Below, piece after piece: positions 6,451 to 6,905 of a DNA stretch of 6,905 nucleotides. Every line of letters begins with the position of its first letter. The first letter of the stretch is position 1. The notes beneath the pieces are model-generated. The model searched no databases, had not been told where the DNA came from, and saw only the letters and a program-made list of their open reading frames with translations. A program made the position numbers and the translations under genes. Where the stretch lies: contig WVZU01000090.1 of NCBI GenBank assembly GCA_011772275.1, forward strand, positions 1 through 6,905, given 5' to 3'. This stretch comes from Planctomycetales bacterium. Lineage in GTDB: Bacteria > Planctomycetota > Planctomycetia > Pirellulales > UBA7805.

Positions 6451-6456
6451 GCGGAA

Positions 6457-6483
6457 GGGGGCGCGGGAGGGGAGCGGCCGGGG
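6457..6483 (+). other. G-quadruplex motif upstream of the kinase promoter
   Basis: G-tracts at 6457-6461, 6465-6467, 6469-6472 and 6480-6483 are separated by loops of 3, 1 and 7 nt, on the template strand of both flanking minus-strand genes. It lies just upstream of the candidate -35 box. Folding is only predicted by the pattern. Confidence 0.45.
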
Positions 6484-6542
6484 ATGAAGCCCGTTTTCTG
6501 TCAGGAAGGGCAGTGCTAGCAGCAGGAAGGGCCAGGAATTAA

Positions 6543-6581
6543 GGGCTGGGGCTGCGGGGTGCGGGGTGTGCGGGACGGGGG
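6543..6581 (+). other. G-quadruplex motif abutting the permease stop codon
   Basis: Six G-tracts (6543-6545, 6548-6551, 6556-6559, 6563-6566, 6572-6574, 6577-6581) have loops of 2, 4, 3, 5 and 2 nt, the most compact such motif in the window. It ends at the base next to the permease TAA. The G-rich strand is the template for that gene, so the structure would form in DNA, while the mRNA tail would be C-rich. Confidence 0.55.
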
Positions 6582-6905
6582 TTAATAGCGGAGCACACGG
6601 CGGAGCAGCCAACCGCTCCACAGCAACAGCGCCACGTTGCCCGACCAGACGACGATCGGAGGGAGGGCCCCCGTTTTGGCTCGATCAATACTGACCATCA
6701 GCAGCGGATAGTAGACGATGAGGATTGGGAGAAAGCAGAGGAAGAAGGTCGTCCAGAACTCGCCAAAGCGGCGACGGATGGCCAGGGGGGCGCCAACGGC
6801 GACAAAGCAGAGGCAGCTGAAGCCGGCGGCCCAGCGGCGATGGGGTTCCGTTTTGAGCCGAAACACCTGTTCGCGCTGCCGTCGCAGCTGGGTCTCACTC
6901 CGCCG
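6582..6905 (-). CDS. LptF/LptG (YjgP/YjgQ) family permease, C-terminal part only
   Basis: The frame is open to the right edge, so only the last 107 residues are seen; the start lies outside the window. An arginine-rich stretch leads to the family motif KTEPHRRWA, then a hydrophobic segment with GAPLAIR, a second segment (FFLCFLPILIVYYPLLM), a loop with GALPPIVVW, and a last membrane segment ending in WLLRRVLRY. This E-x-H-R-R, GxPL, LPP-W order is typical of the C-terminal three-helix half of LptF/LptG, the inner-membrane subunits of the exporter that moves lipopolysaccharide to the outer membrane with LptB. Whether it is LptF, LptG or a planctomycete relative with another lipid cargo cannot be told from this fragment. 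It lies 244 bp upstream of the kinase gene on the same strand. Confidence 0.85.
   Translation of the reverse strand, partial: RRSETQLRRQREQVFRLKTEPHRRWAAGFSCLCFVAVGAPLAIRRRFGEFWTTFFLCFLPILIVYYPLLMVSIDRAKTGALPPIVVWSGNVALLLWSGWLLRRVLRY

Larger units (their letters stand above)
6338..6581. other. Leader of the kinase operon and 3' flank of the permease gene
   Basis: No gene is supported here. The plus strand is very G-rich from 6431 to 6581. It contains a candidate kinase promoter (6421-6450), two G-quadruplex motifs and a 10-bp direct repeat, CAGGAAGGGC, at 6502-6511 and 6523-6532, two helical turns apart, flanking the palindrome TGCTAGCA (6514-6521). I see no stem-plus-U-run terminator after the permease stop, so read-through into the kinase operon is possible. 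Confidence 0.6.

Noticed and set aside
6500..6540. Sigma-54 promoter (GG-N10-GC) upstream of the kinase, read on the minus strand
   Set aside because: The best candidate, TGGCCC with a downstream GC, has spacings of 8 or 11 instead of 10, so it fails the strict -24/-12 rule.

Overview
The window looks like a piece of a high-GC bacterial chromosome, most likely a planctomycete (Planctomycetota, perhaps Pirellulales). This is inferred from the LexA and SppA sequence types, the pairing of an NtrB-like kinase with an NtrC-like regulator, the presence of an LptF/LptG-type permease (so a Gram-negative-type envelope), and hairpin-rich intergenic DNA. It is not proven, because no rRNA or other phylogenetic marker is present. 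There are five genes: four complete and one cut by the right edge. No tRNA, rRNA, CRISPR array, transposase or phage gene is visible.

Layout, left to right. Positions 1-119 hold a 13-bp tandem repeat array that reaches the left edge. Positions 217-2001 (minus) encode a secreted or membrane-anchored SppA-type signal peptide peptidase. A 279-bp divergent intergenic region (2002-2280) carries a TATAAT box pointing to sppA and, nearer lexA, an inverted repeat fused to a 13-bp tandem repeat that could be an operator. Positions 2281-2883 (plus) encode the SOS repressor LexA. Positions 2884-3287 form a 404-bp gene-free convergent region with G-runs, hairpins and short direct repeats. Positions 3288-4736 (minus) encode a sigma-54-dependent NtrC-family response regulator. 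Positions 4733-6337 (minus) encode its membrane-bound histidine kinase, overlapping the regulator by a few bases. Positions 6338-6581 hold the kinase leader, which is very G-rich on the plus strand. Positions 6582-6905 (minus) hold the C-terminal end of an LptF/LptG-type permease.

How the genes relate. The kinase and regulator form one operon and almost certainly one phosphorelay that drives sigma-54 promoters; the stimulus is unknown because the extracytoplasmic domain matches no family I recognise. SppA, the permease and the membrane sensor are all envelope-related, but a functional link between them is only a guess. LexA stands alone, divergent from sppA, and is probably autoregulated.

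I do not see a clearly new multi-gene system. The items most worth a second look are non-coding: the six-frame-closed 13-bp array, the composite repeat upstream of lexA together with LexA's unusual recognition helix, the G8 tract inside a candidate promoter spacer of the kinase operon, and three G-quadruplex motifs next to gene ends.
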